Below, piece by piece: positions 62,654-64,000 of a DNA stretch of 64,000 nt; within the stretch, counting starts at the first letter, position 1; the number at the start of each line of letters is the position of its first letter. Under the pieces are notes generated by a model. It did not search any database, was not told the DNA's origin, and worked only from the letters and a program-made list of their open reading frames with translations. The stretch spans positions 1 through 64,000 of the forward strand of contig CAMPDV010000099.1 of the NCBI GenBank assembly GCA_946699065.1, in the 5' to 3' direction. Origin of the DNA: Loxodes magnus (taxonomy: Eukaryota; Ciliophora; Karyorelictea; Loxodida; Loxodidae). The position numbers and the translations under genes were made by a program.

Positions 62654-63106
62654 TCAAAAATCATTGTAAAGACTCATTGAAATCGTCCATTTCTTCTCAA
62701 GGTTCTTATTCTTGAATAGCACATCTGCTGTTACAAATTTAACTTTTCTTTACCGTTGGCATTTTATCAAATCTCAGTCCTTATCAAGCATTTGCTTGGT
62801 TTTTCTTCTTTGAATATCTACTATTTATTTGAGTAATTTTTCTCCATCAATAACTCTTCTTCTATATAATTCACCTTAAGATATACAATAAACCCTGCTA
62901 GGTTTATTTCATAATTTTTTATTTTTGAACCTTTGAAATTTATGGTATCTCCAACAGGTCTTTTTTATGTACCCTATCTTTCTACAGAATTAGCACGTAA
63001 TTGGTCTTCTTTTAATTTCTTGATTAGTCATCTATTATTTTTATGTTTGAATAATATTTAAATTTGATTATTCAATCTCCTTCGGATCTTGCATTGTTTT
63101 AATCAT
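62654..63106 (-). CDS. small protein with degenerate gag-type zinc knuckle
   Basis: ATG 63106 to TGA 62654, about 150 residues, UAR=Gln. Near residue 40 is CQFCRKIGYIKKTC followed by WRYH. This fits the CCHC zinc-knuckle pattern C-x2-C-x4-H-x4-C except that the His position is Tyr, which could be one base change. Basic segments follow (YRRRVIDGEKLL, QRRKTKQMLDKD). Zinc knuckles of this kind occur in Gag proteins of LTR elements and in ORF1 of some LINEs. It sits between two decayed LINE copies but on the opposite strand, so it may be a separate element or a relic. The frame may extend upstream of this Met. Confidence 0.45.
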
Positions 63107-63424
63107 AACTTGCTCGTGGTTTAATAATTGATATTTCGAATTTCCTATATTTTTTCTTCTATTATTTTAATTTCTTGATAAATAGATATGTTGAGATTTT
63201 TAAGTAAATCCTGTGTTCAATATTTCATTATCATTTTGGAGTTAGTTGATTTTTATATTTAGGCTTTTTATTTGCTAATTAGTTGAGGTATTATATGCTA
63301 AAGTTTTTAATCTCAGTCTATAAAGATAAATTTCAATTAAAGTATTTTATTGCTAGTTAGTAAATTTATTTTAAGCTAATTGTTTCTTAGGTGCTATTTT
63401 ATTTTCTAATATAAGAAAGTATTG
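63107..63424. other. AT-rich region, no gene seen
   Basis: About 320 bases without recognisable features; may hold the upstream part of the zinc-knuckle ORF. Confidence 0.4.
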
Positions 63425-64000
63425 CTTTTCCAAAATCAGCAATGGACTCTCTTTAATTATATCTTACAAAACTTAATACTATAATTAAACGTAGCAATTA
63501 TCAGACCTTTACAATATCGATCTACAGAATTACTAGAACAACACTAGTCTTAAAACTTTTACTAAGCAAGTAAGAGCAAAGTACAAAATATTTCAATAAT
63601 GTAGTTATTCCAAAATTTAGGAGAATGAAGCAGCTAAAATATATACTGAGTACTTGGTAATCTTTTAAATTTCCACAAATTACTTATACAAAGTTAAATA
63701 AAATGTATAAACTAGAAATTATCAATATATATAAGCTTAGAACCTAATACTATCATTTTCGGAATATTCTTTAAAATCTTCATTATTCTATTGATAATCT
63801 CTATTGAATGCAAGGAGAGTATGAGGCTTTTGAGCATATCTTTAAATATTATTAATATAAGAGATCAACTATTGGAAAATATCATAAATTATGACTTAAG
63901 GCATCTTATATTATATAATCAAGGATATATAAACTAATTTCCAAGTTTTAAATTGGAATATTTCGATTTATAAATCAAAATTTTTCACAGAAACTATTGA
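63425..64000 (+). pseudogene. decayed retrotransposon ORF2 3' part, plus strand, cut by window edge
   Basis: Close match to the reverse complement of about 54130-54600: TATCAGACCTTTACAATAT, AAAACTTTTACTAAGCA, AGCTAAAATATATACTGA, AAATTATGACTTAAGGC and ATTGGAATATTTCGATTTAT. The zinc-knuckle region (GAGTATGAGGCTTTTGAGCA) is present but its first Cys region is altered. It continues past the right end of the window. Confidence 0.8.

Overview
The window reads as nuclear DNA of a ciliate with a non-standard genetic code. It is very AT-rich, and the conserved protein families in it only make sense if TAA and TAG are read as glutamine and TGA as tryptophan. This is directly visible in a RING/pentapeptide/WD40 gene (6370-8634), a kelch gene (32632-35144) and a non-LTR retrotransposon (53992-59833). 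Among known ciliates such codes occur in karyorelicts (e.g. Loxodes) and in the heterotrich Condylostoma (NCBI tables 27/28); which one applies here is inference. Many repeats, decayed retrotransposons and genes cut up by AT-rich stretches would fit germline (micronuclear) or unprocessed DNA, but the sequence alone does not prove it. Because no codon is always a stop, almost every frame stays open, so I accepted coding regions only on family motifs or on amino-acid composition (notably Asp+Glu near 10%, against about 4% in random AT-rich DNA).

Layout. 1-6.1 kb: a near-perfect 86-bp tandem array, then several diverged tandem or dispersed repeats. 6.4-8.6 kb: intact WD40 gene on the minus strand. 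9.3-11.4 kb: decayed retrotransposon 3' parts. 11.8-26.9 kb: AT-rich DNA with islands of coding sequence (two related coiled-coil genes, a minus-strand gene in three pieces), five copies of a GC-rich hairpin, and several repeat pairs. 28.6-29.8 kb: unknown basic protein gene whose 3' end runs into a lone 86-bp-like repeat. 32.6-35.1 kb: secreted or membrane kelch protein with a cysteine-rich tail. 36-52 kb: AT-rich DNA with four short coding islands and one tRNA-Val(UAC). 54-60 kb: an almost complete non-LTR retrotransposon on the minus strand, with a Gln-rich coiled-coil ORF1 and an endonuclease/reverse-transcriptase ORF2. 60-64 kb: three decayed copies of the same element on the plus strand, plus a small zinc-knuckle ORF.

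The genes do not form an obvious pathway. The main story is the genetic code and the density of mobile and repeated DNA. Several reading frames (kelch gene, retrotransposon copies, coiled-coil genes) carry single-base frameshifts, often in A or T runs; these may be decay or long-read assembly errors. The uninterrupted 754-codon WD40 and 824-codon ORF1 frames show the sequence is not uniformly error-ridden.
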